A stretch of 64,000 bases of DNA from contig CALXMF010000001.1 in assembly GCA_944389415.1 (NCBI GenBank), positions 434,001-498,000 on the forward strand, in the 5' to 3' direction. Position numbers and translations under genes: made by a program. Within the stretch, counting starts at the first letter, position 1, and every line of letters begins with the position of its first letter. Shown here piece by piece: positions 51,312 through 59,043 of this stretch. The DNA comes from an uncultured Spirochaetota bacterium (lineage in GTDB: Bacteria; Spirochaetota; Spirochaetia; Treponematales; Treponemataceae). The notes beneath the pieces are model-generated. The model made no database searches, was not told the DNA's origin, and saw nothing but the letters and a program-made list of their open reading frames with translations.

Positions 51312-51872
51312 ATGTCTGCGGATACAAAAAAACTTATTGCATTTTTAGCAGCACTCTGTCTGTTTATGTCTGCGATAGAATATGCAGTTCCTAAGCCGCT
51401 TCCGTTTTTGCGTCTTGGCCTTGCAAATGTACCGATACTTCTTGCTCTCGAAAAATTGAGAAAAAGGGATATTCTTCTTTTAATCATACTTAAAATAAGC
51501 GGACAGGGATGTATAGGAGGAACTTTTTTTTCTTATATTTTCCTATTCTCAGCTGCTGGTTCTTTGGCATCTGGCTTGACTATGATCTTTGTTCACCGGT
51601 TTTTTACTGAAGGTTTTCTTGCAGACTATTATCCAATAAGTTATATTGGTTTGAGCATTGCTGGTGCTCTTGCTAACAGCGCAGCTCAGCTTTTTCTTGC
51701 ATATTTTTGTCTTTTTGGAGAGGGAACCCGTTATATTGCGCCGCTTTTGCTTATATCAGCGGCTATAACAGGCTTGCTGCTGGGTATTTTTACAGAACGT
51801 TTTTCCTGTATGTCGCGATGGTTTCAGTCGCTGCCTCGGTATTCCGTATATGCTGAGGATTTGGCACAATGA
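51312..51872 (+). CDS. Gx transporter / HepT_I-like membrane protein
   Basis: A 186-residue membrane protein of the Gx transporter family, often annotated as heptaprenyl diphosphate synthase component I. About five helices are seen, with the family block FLRLGLANVPILLALEKL and GTFFSYIFLFSAAGSLAS. It resembles the substrate-binding S components of ECF vitamin or precursor transporters. Start at 51312 is inferred from the promoter; upstream in-frame ATGs at 51294 and 51306 would lie within or too close to the -10 box. The stop overlaps the next start (ATGA). Confidence 0.75.
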   Translation: MSADTKKLIAFLAALCLFMSAIEYAVPKPLPFLRLGLANVPILLALEKLRKRDILLLIILKISGQGCIGGTFFSYIFLFSAAGSLASGLTMIFVHRFFTEGFLADYYPISYIGLSIAGALANSAAQLFLAYFCLFGEGTRYIAPLLLISAAITGLLLGIFTERFSCMSRWFQSLPRYSVYAEDLAQ

Positions 51873-52510
51873 GATTACCTCTATTTATTACGGATCGCTT
51901 TCAACATTTTTTTTCTCATTGTATCAATGAGTCCGTATTTTTTATCTCTGTGTTATTGTGCTTTCCTGCTTTTTTATTTCAGAAATCTCTGCTGATCCTG
52001 GCAGCCGAAGTCTTGCTGTTTTGTATACTCAGTTTACTGCGCCGGGGACGCATACGGTTACTTCCATCTCTCTGCATTTTTCTTAGTGTAACGTTTTTTG
52101 CGTTATTTTCTCCGTATGGAAAAGTACTGTATACTGTTGGTTCTTTTTCTATTACGCAGGGTGCCCTTGAAACAGGACTGCGCCGTAGCTTTGTATTAAT
52201 TGGTATGGTCTTTTTATCTCAGTTTGCTGTTGCCTCACGCATTTCTTTGCCTGGAAAAACAGGGTCGTTTATTACAGTAATGTTTTATTATTTTGACCGC
52301 ATCAGGAGTGTGCAGGTGCCATTTGAAAAAGGACATATTTTAAAAAACATTGATGACCGTTTGTATGCGGCCTTTTATGATGAGGGAGCAGAGACTGTTC
52401 AGGCAGAACATAGCAATATGCCAGCTCGTTTTACTTGTTTGGGAGCTGTATTTACTATTGGTCTGCCAGTCTTGCTGTATACGCTGCTTATATATTCTAT
52501 AAAAAGATAA
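51869..52510 (+). CDS. Membrane protein, possibly ECF-type T component
   Basis: A 213-residue polytopic membrane protein with five or so helices and a cytoplasmic loop (GALETGLRRSFVLIGMV) that is loosely like the coupling region of EcfT proteins. Its four-base overlap with the Gx gene, and the similarity of Gx to S components, make a T-component role a fair guess; no ATPase gene is nearby. The last 14 bases overlap the uppP gene tail on the other strand. Confidence 0.6.
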   Translation: MRLPLFITDRFQHFFSHCINESVFFISVLLCFPAFLFQKSLLILAAEVLLFCILSLLRRGRIRLLPSLCIFLSVTFFALFSPYGKVLYTVGSFSITQGALETGLRRSFVLIGMVFLSQFAVASRISLPGKTGSFITVMFYYFDRIRSVQVPFEKGHILKNIDDRLYAAFYDEGAETVQAEHSNMPARFTCLGAVFTIGLPVLLYTLLIYSIKR

Positions 52511-53312
52511 TTCCAAGAATACCGACTGGGATTAAGTATGCGGCAAACCAGGCAAGATTTCCTTTTCGGATAAGTTTCATAAGAATAGCAAGTGCGAAAA
52601 TTCCAGATACAAAAGCTGCTGTACAGCCAATGATGAGAGGACGCAGGCCTATGGAATCTGCAACGATGCCGATATCTTTTGCTTCTAGGATAAAGGCACC
52701 GAGTATTGCCGGTATAGAAAGCAAGAATGAAAATTCTCCAGCAGTATTCCGGTCTACTCCGGCGAAAAGTGCTCCGGCAATTGTACTTCCTGAGCGGGAA
52801 ATTCCTGGCAATACACCGAATCCCTGCGCTAAACCAACGAGCAGTCCTTGGACAGGTGTTACAAGTCCTTGGGCAGTGGGGGATGAGCTTATTTCTTTGC
52901 GATGTGATAAATAAGAAGAAAGAAGCAGAATCAATGCGGTTACTATAAATCCTGCAAAGACAAATTTTATTGGAATATCATCAATAATATCAGACGCAAA
53001 TACCCCGATTATTCCAGTGACAAATGTACCAAGAATAAGAGCGATAATTATACTTCTGCCTTCTTTATCGCCTTCCTGTTCTTTATGTCCTATCCATCTA
53101 AATAGAACAGCAAAAAGCGATAGAATTTTTTTTCGGAAAAATACAATAACAGCGGCGAGTGTTGCTAGATGCAAGAATATATCAAATAAGAGTGGGATAT
53201 CATTGAGTGAAAATAATTCTTGTGCAACTGCAAGGTGCCCAGAACTTGATATAGGAAGGAATTCTGCAATCCCTTGCAATATTCCCAAAAACAGTGCTTG
53301 CGAAATAGACAT
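52497..53312 (-). CDS. uppP: Undecaprenyl-diphosphatase
   Basis: A 271-residue BacA/UppP membrane phosphatase that recycles undecaprenyl pyrophosphate for cell-wall synthesis. The signature motifs are present: GILQGIAEFLPISSSGHLAVAQ near the N-terminus and GVLPGISRSGSTIAGAL near residue 165. About eight helices are seen. CGGAGG precedes the ATG. It lies after the nagB hairpin with its own AT-rich promoter region. Confidence 0.96.
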   Translation of the reverse strand: MSISQALFLGILQGIAEFLPISSSGHLAVAQELFSLNDIPLLFDIFLHLATLAAVIVFFRKKILSLFAVLFRWIGHKEQEGDKEGRSIIIALILGTFVTGIIGVFASDIIDDIPIKFVFAGFIVTALILLLSSYLSHRKEISSSPTAQGLVTPVQGLLVGLAQGFGVLPGISRSGSTIAGALFAGVDRNTAGEFSFLLSIPAILGAFILEAKDIGIVADSIGLRPLIIGCTAAFVSGIFALAILMKLIRKGNLAWFAAYLIPVGILGIIFL

Positions 53313-53386
53313 AAAACCTCCGTATATTGGGGAATTATATCATAAAGTGAAAACATATTGAATGTATGGATTATTATAAGATACAA

Positions 53387-53418
53387 ACATCCGGCATTCC
53401 AAATGGGCTGCCGGATGT
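53387..53418 (-). terminator. Hairpin at the end of the tpi-larA-nagB operon
   Basis: A 10-bp stem (ACATCCGGCA / TGCCGGATGT) with a 12-base loop. On the minus strand it is followed by TTTGTAT, a weak T tract. Confidence 0.65.
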
Positions 53419-53493
53419 AAACATTTTTAATTATACCGGACTTTGCAAGGAGGAGGAATGTACGGCGTTTTTTGATCCGGTACTATATCCCGC

Positions 53494-54306
53494 TTAATAA
53501 GCGGCTTCAGCAACATTTTGACAGAATGTAATGCGGGCGTCTGGGTGTTTTTGCGCAAGTGTAACAGGAAATTCTGCGCTGATTTCTCCATATGCTGCCT
53601 GTCTGATGACGGCACGGTGCCAGTCCCTGAAACAATATAATCGTAGTTTTTTTGCTGATAAAATCTGTTCCATTCCAATTGTTATACAGTATTCGGGCAT
53701 AGCTGAAAGAGCTCCGCCGAGATCTCCTATAGAATTTACAGCACGTGTTTCGGGAGAAATTTTAAGAATCCGACTCGGACGTTTTGCGAATTCATCTATA
53801 GAAACTTGTTCCGGTTCATTAAATGCGATATGTCCTGTTATTCCAATACCGCCGTAACAAACATCTGGACCGCCTAATTCACTGAGTAGATAGTCTCCTT
53901 TTTCCGGGTTCTGCGGATCAGGAAATACTCGTTGATTTTCGGGCATTATGAGATCTGCTCGTATTTGCGAATATACGGTTCTGTTCATAAAACCTCTGAA
54001 ACTCAGGCGGTTTTCTATAGGGATCCATTTCTTGTCATTTGTCAAATATTCGTCCATATTAAAAAACCAGACATTTTTCAAGCTGATGTTTCGTTCATTT
54101 ACCAGACGGACAAAAATAGGATATTGTCCAATCGGGCCTACTGGACAGATAAAAACAGTACGTTTCCCTGCGGCATTATTTATTTCAATATGAGAAATCA
54201 TATCAAGAGCCATCTCATAAAATACCTCTCCAGCACTGCCAAGTGTTATTAGAGGTATCTTACTGTTTTTTCCCAAGTCGTCTTTTGCTATTGTGAAATA
54301 ATCCAT
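53494..54306 (-). CDS. NagB-like sugar-phosphate isomerase, divergent
   Basis: A 270-residue protein of the glucosamine-6-phosphate deaminase/isomerase fold. The general base Asp is kept in FFNMDEYL, and the ring-opening His and Glu in GHIAFNEP. However, the normal DGHIAFNEP reads TGHIAFNEP, so the Asp that supports the His is Thr. The phosphate loop, usually G-x-x-TGxTP, reads CPVGPIGQYP. This suggests a changed substrate or reaction. The ATG at 54306 follows AAGGA; the longer frame is ignored. It is the third gene after the tpi-like and larA-like genes, 25 bases after the latter. Confidence 0.82.
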   Translation of the reverse strand: MDYFTIAKDDLGKNSKIPLITLGSAGEVFYEMALDMISHIEINNAAGKRTVFICPVGPIGQYPIFVRLVNERNISLKNVWFFNMDEYLTNDKKWIPIENRLSFRGFMNRTVYSQIRADLIMPENQRVFPDPQNPEKGDYLLSELGGPDVCYGGIGITGHIAFNEPEQVSIDEFAKRPSRILKISPETRAVNSIGDLGGALSAMPEYCITIGMEQILSAKKLRLYCFRDWHRAVIRQAAYGEISAEFPVTLAQKHPDARITFCQNVAEAAY

Positions 54307-54331
54307 AACAATATTCCTTAATATAATTTTA

Positions 54332-55813
54332 TCAACCGCAGCAGGGATGAGCCGGTGTATCAATGATATTATGATCTCCCGTCTTCATGCAGAGGTGTAC
54401 TGCTGTTGTTTTAAAAGTTCGAGGAAGCGCGAGAATATTAGGATTATCTCCTGTGTATTTTTTCATTGCATCTTGAAGTGCTTCCTCAAATGTAGCGCGT
54501 GTTTTTAGTCCCATACCGCGTGCGTACCCTGGCTCCTGTGCTCCGACAAGATAAATAGCTGCTGTATTCATTTCAGCAATATGCGCACTTGAAATCATTG
54601 AGAATCCATGGAATGGATGGAATGCGTTGCAGAATCGATATTTGCGTACATATTCCTGATTTGTTGCAAAATATTCTCCGTACCTGTTCATATCGGGCAG
54701 TGTATTCATGTAATCGTGCTGGAACATAGTATACATTTCTCTCAAATACGGCCATAATTCATCATGAAAATATCCGTTGCATAGTGAAGAACAGATAATA
54801 ACACAATTATCGCTCATAATGCGCTTGTGCCGGACAACCTGAGCAGAAAGTGCCTGCATGAGCATAATAGGATTAGTGCCCATTCCATCGCCATAATGGA
54901 AAAATTGCGGCATACCAAATACCATGATATCATATTTTTTTTCTGCATAATGGACATATGTTCGTTTATCAGCTATTTCCCATGAAAGAGGCTGAATCTG
55001 CTCTGCTGCGCCGCTGAATACGGCAATTTGCCGGCTCTTTGTATCGAGAACAGCATCACAGCAGAAGAATTTTTTGCCCATACATTTTTCCATATGCTGT
55101 CCAATTTCATTAAATTTACTGCGCATAAGCGATGAGTTGCGGACAGGCGTAAAATCACTGCGATGCATTACACTTGGTACATGATGCGATGCTATTGAAC
55201 GCCAGTGGGTTATTCCTGTGGCGCAGTGTTTATATCCACCTGAATATCCTCCATAAGGATTTCCCTGTACATGACCAATAAGAATTGCCAGATCGCTGTC
55301 ATATACATATTTGTTCATTAAGACAGGATCTCCTCTTTCTGTTGTTCCTAAATCAATAAGATGTTCATAATCCTCACTGTCATGATTTATGATCTGATGA
55401 GTATACCAGAACTCATTGAATAGCGTTTCTCCCAACACATTGCGGATTTCCTGCTCCGTGTTTTTCCGATGTAGTCCATTTGAACAGATAAGGAGAATAT
55501 CTGACTTCTGGACTCCTGCGTTATATAACTCCTGCAGAATCAGTTTAATAGATATTTTACGGTGCGATGTGGATTGTTCGCCGCCCTTTACCCGGTCAGG
55601 AAATATAATTGTGACTTTGGAACCTTTTTTTGCAAGCTCCATTAATGGTTTCATACCGATTGGATTACGTAATGATTCGAGCGTTTTTGCTTCGAGCTGA
55701 TCTTCCGGGATACATTCGGGGTCGGCAATTGTTTCTCCTGGAATAAATATATCTGTACTGTCCGGCAGGTTTGCATCCATCAAGCCGTGTCCATATTCGA
55801 ATGATAGTTTCAT
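54332..55813 (-). CDS. LarA-like nickel-pincer racemase/epimerase
   Basis: A 493-residue member of the lactate-racemase (LarA) superfamily, which uses a nickel-pincer nucleotide cofactor to racemise or epimerise 2-hydroxyacids. The cofactor Lys is in GGYSGGYKH and the nickel-ligand His sits 16 residues later (SHHVP), the same spacing as in LarA. A catalytic His matches NGLHRKNTEQE. The first His of the usual H-x9-K motif is displaced by about four residues (IGHVQGNPYGG). Family activities include hydroxyacid racemases and a sugar-acid epimerase. AAGGAG precedes the ATG; the start overlaps the tpi-like stop by four bases. No larBCE genes are in view. Confidence 0.82.
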   Translation of the reverse strand: MKLSFEYGHGLMDANLPDSTDIFIPGETIADPECIPEDQLEAKTLESLRNPIGMKPLMELAKKGSKVTIIFPDRVKGGEQSTSHRKISIKLILQELYNAGVQKSDILLICSNGLHRKNTEQEIRNVLGETLFNEFWYTHQIINHDSEDYEHLIDLGTTERGDPVLMNKYVYDSDLAILIGHVQGNPYGGYSGGYKHCATGITHWRSIASHHVPSVMHRSDFTPVRNSSLMRSKFNEIGQHMEKCMGKKFFCCDAVLDTKSRQIAVFSGAAEQIQPLSWEIADKRTYVHYAEKKYDIMVFGMPQFFHYGDGMGTNPIMLMQALSAQVVRHKRIMSDNCVIICSSLCNGYFHDELWPYLREMYTMFQHDYMNTLPDMNRYGEYFATNQEYVRKYRFCNAFHPFHGFSMISSAHIAEMNTAAIYLVGAQEPGYARGMGLKTRATFEEALQDAMKKYTGDNPNILALPRTFKTTAVHLCMKTGDHNIIDTPAHPCCG

Positions 55814-56676
55814 GTGTTATCTGCTCCTTTTGCATATGCTTCTATTATTTCTATATATTCATCTGGATAAAAGCCTATTGTACCGCTGAATCGTGTGAGT
55901 GCGATAAGCCCTCCATCTAGTTCTGGCACGGCTCCTATTGACAGAGCATTTTCTGTTTTGAGTCCACCGCCATATACAAGCGGACAGGAGGAAAGTTTTT
56001 TTATCTCACGTGCCGTTTCTGCTATCTGCAGTGCGGTCGGAGGTGTTTTTCCGGGCCCAATAGCCCAGATCGGTTCATATCCTAAAACAATGTTCGCAGT
56101 ATCGGTTTGTTCCAGCACAGATAACTGTGCTTTGAGTACTTCAGTACGGCGGGGCAGTTCTTCTGCCGTTTCTCCGATACAGAAAAGAACTTTTAATCCG
56201 GCTTTTTGTGCACAGACAATTTCCTGTGCCAGTATTTTGTTAATTGCGCTCTGTATGTTTTCTTGTGAGGCGCCCGCAAGCGTCATATATTCTGTTTTTG
56301 CTTTTCGTTCTTCACTGTGTCCTATAATTGTCCATTGACAGCCAAGTTGTTTAACAGAATTTGCTGTACGAAGTGTAGTAAATGCGCCAAAGTTACCACC
56401 GTTGGCGGTGTCTGTATGATACACACTTTGGCATCCTAGCTGCGGCTTTATTATGCTGTTAGAGGTATTCAATACTGCAGCTGCGGGAATAAGGTGTGCT
56501 TCTGGCAGAAATATAGGGAACTGATATTTTTCTGAAAATTCAGGGTGGCGAGCGAGACGCTTTGATAGCTCTTCTACAATGTATGCACCCCACTGTGCAG
56601 GCGGTGCTATGGAATTAACTCCGCCGTATTCGGGTATAATATCGAATCGTTTTAAATTTAAAAAAATATATTTCAT
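55810..56676 (-). CDS. Triose-phosphate-isomerase-like protein
   Basis: A 288-residue TIM-barrel protein, longer than the usual 250. The catalytic set is present: Lys in LNLKRFD, His in IIGHSEER and Glu in LGYEPIWAIGPGK, with the phosphate-binding VYGGGL. Divergence from housekeeping TpiA and its place in this operon suggest a dedicated paralogue, perhaps for an unusual triose or tetrose phosphate. The ATG at 56676 follows AGGAGG; the frame upstream is not TIM-like. First gene of the tpi-larA-nagB operon. Confidence 0.85.
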   Translation of the reverse strand: MKYIFLNLKRFDIIPEYGGVNSIAPPAQWGAYIVEELSKRLARHPEFSEKYQFPIFLPEAHLIPAAAVLNTSNSIIKPQLGCQSVYHTDTANGGNFGAFTTLRTANSVKQLGCQWTIIGHSEERKAKTEYMTLAGASQENIQSAINKILAQEIVCAQKAGLKVLFCIGETAEELPRRTEVLKAQLSVLEQTDTANIVLGYEPIWAIGPGKTPPTALQIAETAREIKKLSSCPLVYGGGLKTENALSIGAVPELDGGLIALTRFSGTIGFYPDEYIEIIEAYAKGADNT

Positions 56677-56718
56677 ATGCGCGTATTCCTCCTGCAGTAA
56701 TATAAGCTCTATAGAATC

Positions 56719-56759
56719 AGTGTATAATGTGTTGTTTATTTTGTAAAGCAAATAATTGC
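56719..56759 (-). promoter_or_regulatory. Promoter and operator of the tpi-larA-nagB operon
   Basis: On the minus strand, operator GCAATTATTTGC (56759-56748) runs directly into TTTACA (56747-56742), 17-base spacer and TACACT (56724-56719). Operator centre is about 41.5 bases before the expected transcript start. Confidence 0.7.
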
Positions 56760-56778
56760 GTATAATATTTTTTTTTGT

Positions 56779-56819
56779 GCAATTATTTGCTTTCTTTTTT
56801 TTATATCCAGCTCTATAAT
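56779..56819 (+). promoter_or_regulatory. Promoter and operator of the pgi-like gene
   Basis: Operator GCAATTATTTGC (56779-56790) directly followed by TTTCTT (56791-56796), 17-base spacer and consensus TATAAT (56814-56819). The two operators of this divergent region are exact inverse copies, with centres 31 bp apart. Confidence 0.7.
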
Positions 56820-56850
56820 AAAAGTAATGTAAATATTTTCAGGAGGTTAT

Positions 56851-58116
56851 ATGCTGCAGATTAATTATACAGATACGATTCATGTTCTTTCTCAGGCAGA
56901 ACTGGAATGCTATATGAATTCAAATAGAAATATACTTGCACAAATATGTTCAGGGATTGCTGAGTACAAAGATTCGCTTGGTTGGTTTGATCCGTTAGAA
57001 TGGGGGAATGATGCTGCCTGTTCTGCTTTAACTTCATTGGCTTCGGAAATACAGAATAAAGCTCAGGTATTTGTTGTCGTTGGTGTCGGTGGTTCAAATA
57101 ATGCTGCTCGTTCTGTTATTCATGCGTTAGCGGCAGATAGTAAAGTTCAAATATATTATGCAGGTAATACTCTTTCTCCATATGAAATACAAAAATTAGT
57201 TTCTCATGTAAAGGATACATCTTTTTATATTAATGTAATAGCAAAAAACTTTGAAACCTTAGAACCTGGCAGCGCATTTCGTGTATTAAGGAAAATTCTC
57301 TATGAGAAATATGGTGAAGATGCTGCAGAACGTATTATTTGTACCGGAACACCCAACAGTCATTTGGAGAATTTATGCACAAAGCACGGGTGGCGTTTTT
57401 TAGCTTTTCCTTCTGATATAGGGGGACGGTATTCATCGGTATCTAATGTTGGATTACTTCCGATGGCAGTTGCCGGTATCGATATTACCAGCCTTGTTCG
57501 CGGAGCGAAAGATATGCAGGAAAGGCTTGTTGCAGCTGATGCAGTAGAAAATTATGCATATAAATATGCGTGTATACGTAATCTGCTATATAACAAAGGG
57601 TATAAAATAGAATTATTGTCGTTTTTCGAGCCGAGGTTTAAATATTTTTCCAAATGGTGGATACAGCTCTTTGCAGAAAGTGAAGGTAAAGAAGGAAAAG
57701 GACTTTTTCCCTGCGCGGCAGAATATTCTGAAGAGCTGCATGCGGTAGGACAGTTTGTGCAGGATGGTTCTCATATGTTGTTTGAGACTTTTCTTGATGT
57801 ATTATCACAGGATGCATCTTGGATGGCTGCTGGTGATAAAGTTGATGATCGATTTGGATATTTAGATCGGTTTGATTTCTGGGATATTAATAAAAAAGCT
57901 TTTGAAGCTACATTAAAAGCTCATTCTCATATTCTGCCCTGCTGTACGATTTCTATTGATGCAATTAATCCATATACCTTTGGAGAATTGTTTTATTGTT
58001 TTGAGTTTGCGTGTTATATATCAGCTCTTTTGCTTGGTGTAAATCCGTTTGATCAGCCTGGTGTAGAGGCGTATAAGCAGTATATGTTTAAAGCGTTGGG
58101 AAAAACACAAAAATAG
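56851..58116 (+). CDS. Glucose-6-phosphate-isomerase-like protein
   Basis: A 421-residue phosphoglucose-isomerase family protein, nearer the shorter bacterial type than the 530-residue type. It has the phosphate site VVGVGGSNNAARS, the family signature GGRYSSVSNVGLLPMAVAGID and the catalytic region AESEGKEGKGLFPCAAEYSEELHAVGQFVQDG (Glu and His kept). It should interconvert an aldose and ketose 6-phosphate. CAGGAGG precedes the ATG. It has its own promoter, divergent from the tpi-like operon, and is followed by the importer operon. Confidence 0.87.
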   Translation: MLQINYTDTIHVLSQAELECYMNSNRNILAQICSGIAEYKDSLGWFDPLEWGNDAACSALTSLASEIQNKAQVFVVVGVGGSNNAARSVIHALAADSKVQIYYAGNTLSPYEIQKLVSHVKDTSFYINVIAKNFETLEPGSAFRVLRKILYEKYGEDAAERIICTGTPNSHLENLCTKHGWRFLAFPSDIGGRYSSVSNVGLLPMAVAGIDITSLVRGAKDMQERLVAADAVENYAYKYACIRNLLYNKGYKIELLSFFEPRFKYFSKWWIQLFAESEGKEGKGLFPCAAEYSEELHAVGQFVQDGSHMLFETFLDVLSQDASWMAAGDKVDDRFGYLDRFDFWDINKKAFEATLKAHSHILPCCTISIDAINPYTFGELFYCFEFACYISALLLGVNPFDQPGVEAYKQYMFKALGKTQK

Positions 58117-58126
58117 AAGTCGTTAT

Positions 58127-58177
58127 GCAATTTTTTGCAAAAAATTGCTTTACAAATATAAAAAATCGAGTAATAAT
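58127..58177 (+). promoter_or_regulatory. Double operator and promoter of the importer operon
   Basis: Two overlapping half-matching sites, GCAATTTTTTGC (58127-58138) and GCAAAAAATTGC (58137-58148), form a 22-bp palindrome. The second abuts TTTACA (58149-58154), then a 17-base spacer and AATAAT (58172-58177). This matches the design of the two promoters near 56.7 kb. Confidence 0.7.
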
Positions 58178-58196
58178 ATATTATAAAACAATATTT

Positions 58197-58216
58197 CTGT
58201 GCAAATATTTGCACAG
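58197..58216. promoter_or_regulatory. Perfect 20-bp palindromic operator
   Basis: CTGTGCAAATATTTGCACAG, a perfect dyad with the GCAAA half-sites typical of LacI-family operators. It lies just after the expected transcript start and just before AAGGAGG of the permease gene, a position suited to repression. Confidence 0.8.
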
Positions 58217-58233
58217 AAAACAAAGGAGGAGCT

Positions 58234-59034
58234 GTGTCCCAGGAAACAATAAAGAAGAAACGTAAACTAAAAGATTTTGGTGATGGGGATCCCAAAACTC
58301 GAATGATGCTGATGGTTATATCTATTATTGGCGGATTTCTGATTTGGTACCTTATGACGCTGGTGCCGTCAATAAATACATTTTTAGCCAGTCCAAAACA
58401 GGTTTGGGCCGCACTGCTTGCTGAATCGGCTGCTGATGGGCGTTATTTTAAAGATATTTCGATATCTTTGCAGCGTGTATTGATTGGGTTTGGATTAGCT
58501 TTCATAGCATCTATTCCCGTAGCATTTCTTATGGGATGGTATCCTAAAGTCCGCAATATTGTAGAACCTTGGATACAGTTTTTCAGAACAATTCCGCCAA
58601 TTGCGCTGATCCCGCTTGTTATCCTGGCGATGGGCCTTGGCGAACCCCCGAAATACACTATTATTTTTATAGCTGCGTTTTTAGTTATGGTTGTTACCAT
58701 TTATCAAGGTATAAAAGAAGTTGATAAAACACTGGTAAAGGCTGCGTATACGTTTGGAGCTACTGATAAAGATTTGTTTTTTGATATTATGATTCCTGCA
58801 TCATTTCCGTATATTTTAGTTGGTGCCCGATTAGGTATGGCCGCTTCTCTTACAACGTTGATTGCCGCAGAGCTGACCGGTACTACTTTTGGTTTAGGGG
58901 CCCGTATTCAAGGGGCGCAGCAGTTTATGGATACGGCAATTGTTCTGCTTGGTATCATTACGATTGGTGTTATCGGATTTGTGCTTGATAAAATCCTTCT
59001 GCTTATTGAAAAGAAACTGACAATGTGGAAATAG
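58234..59034 (+). CDS. Taurine/nitrate-type ABC importer, permease
   Basis: A 266-residue permease of the SsuC/TauC/NrtB family: six helices and the EAA loop (DKTLVKAAYTFGATDKDLFFDIMIPASFPYI). The start is a GTG at 58234 directly after AAGGAGGAGCT. It is followed by its ATPase and binding protein. This transporter class carries sulfonates, nitrate, thiamine precursors, riboflavin and similar compounds; here it sits in a sugar-phosphate locus. Confidence 0.92.
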   Translation: MSQETIKKKRKLKDFGDGDPKTRMMLMVISIIGGFLIWYLMTLVPSINTFLASPKQVWAALLAESAADGRYFKDISISLQRVLIGFGLAFIASIPVAFLMGWYPKVRNIVEPWIQFFRTIPPIALIPLVILAMGLGEPPKYTIIFIAAFLVMVVTIYQGIKEVDKTLVKAAYTFGATDKDLFFDIMIPASFPYILVGARLGMAASLTTLIAAELTGTTFGLGARIQGAQQFMDTAIVLLGIITIGVIGFVLDKILLLIEKKLTMWK

Positions 59035-59043
59035 GAGAGCCTT

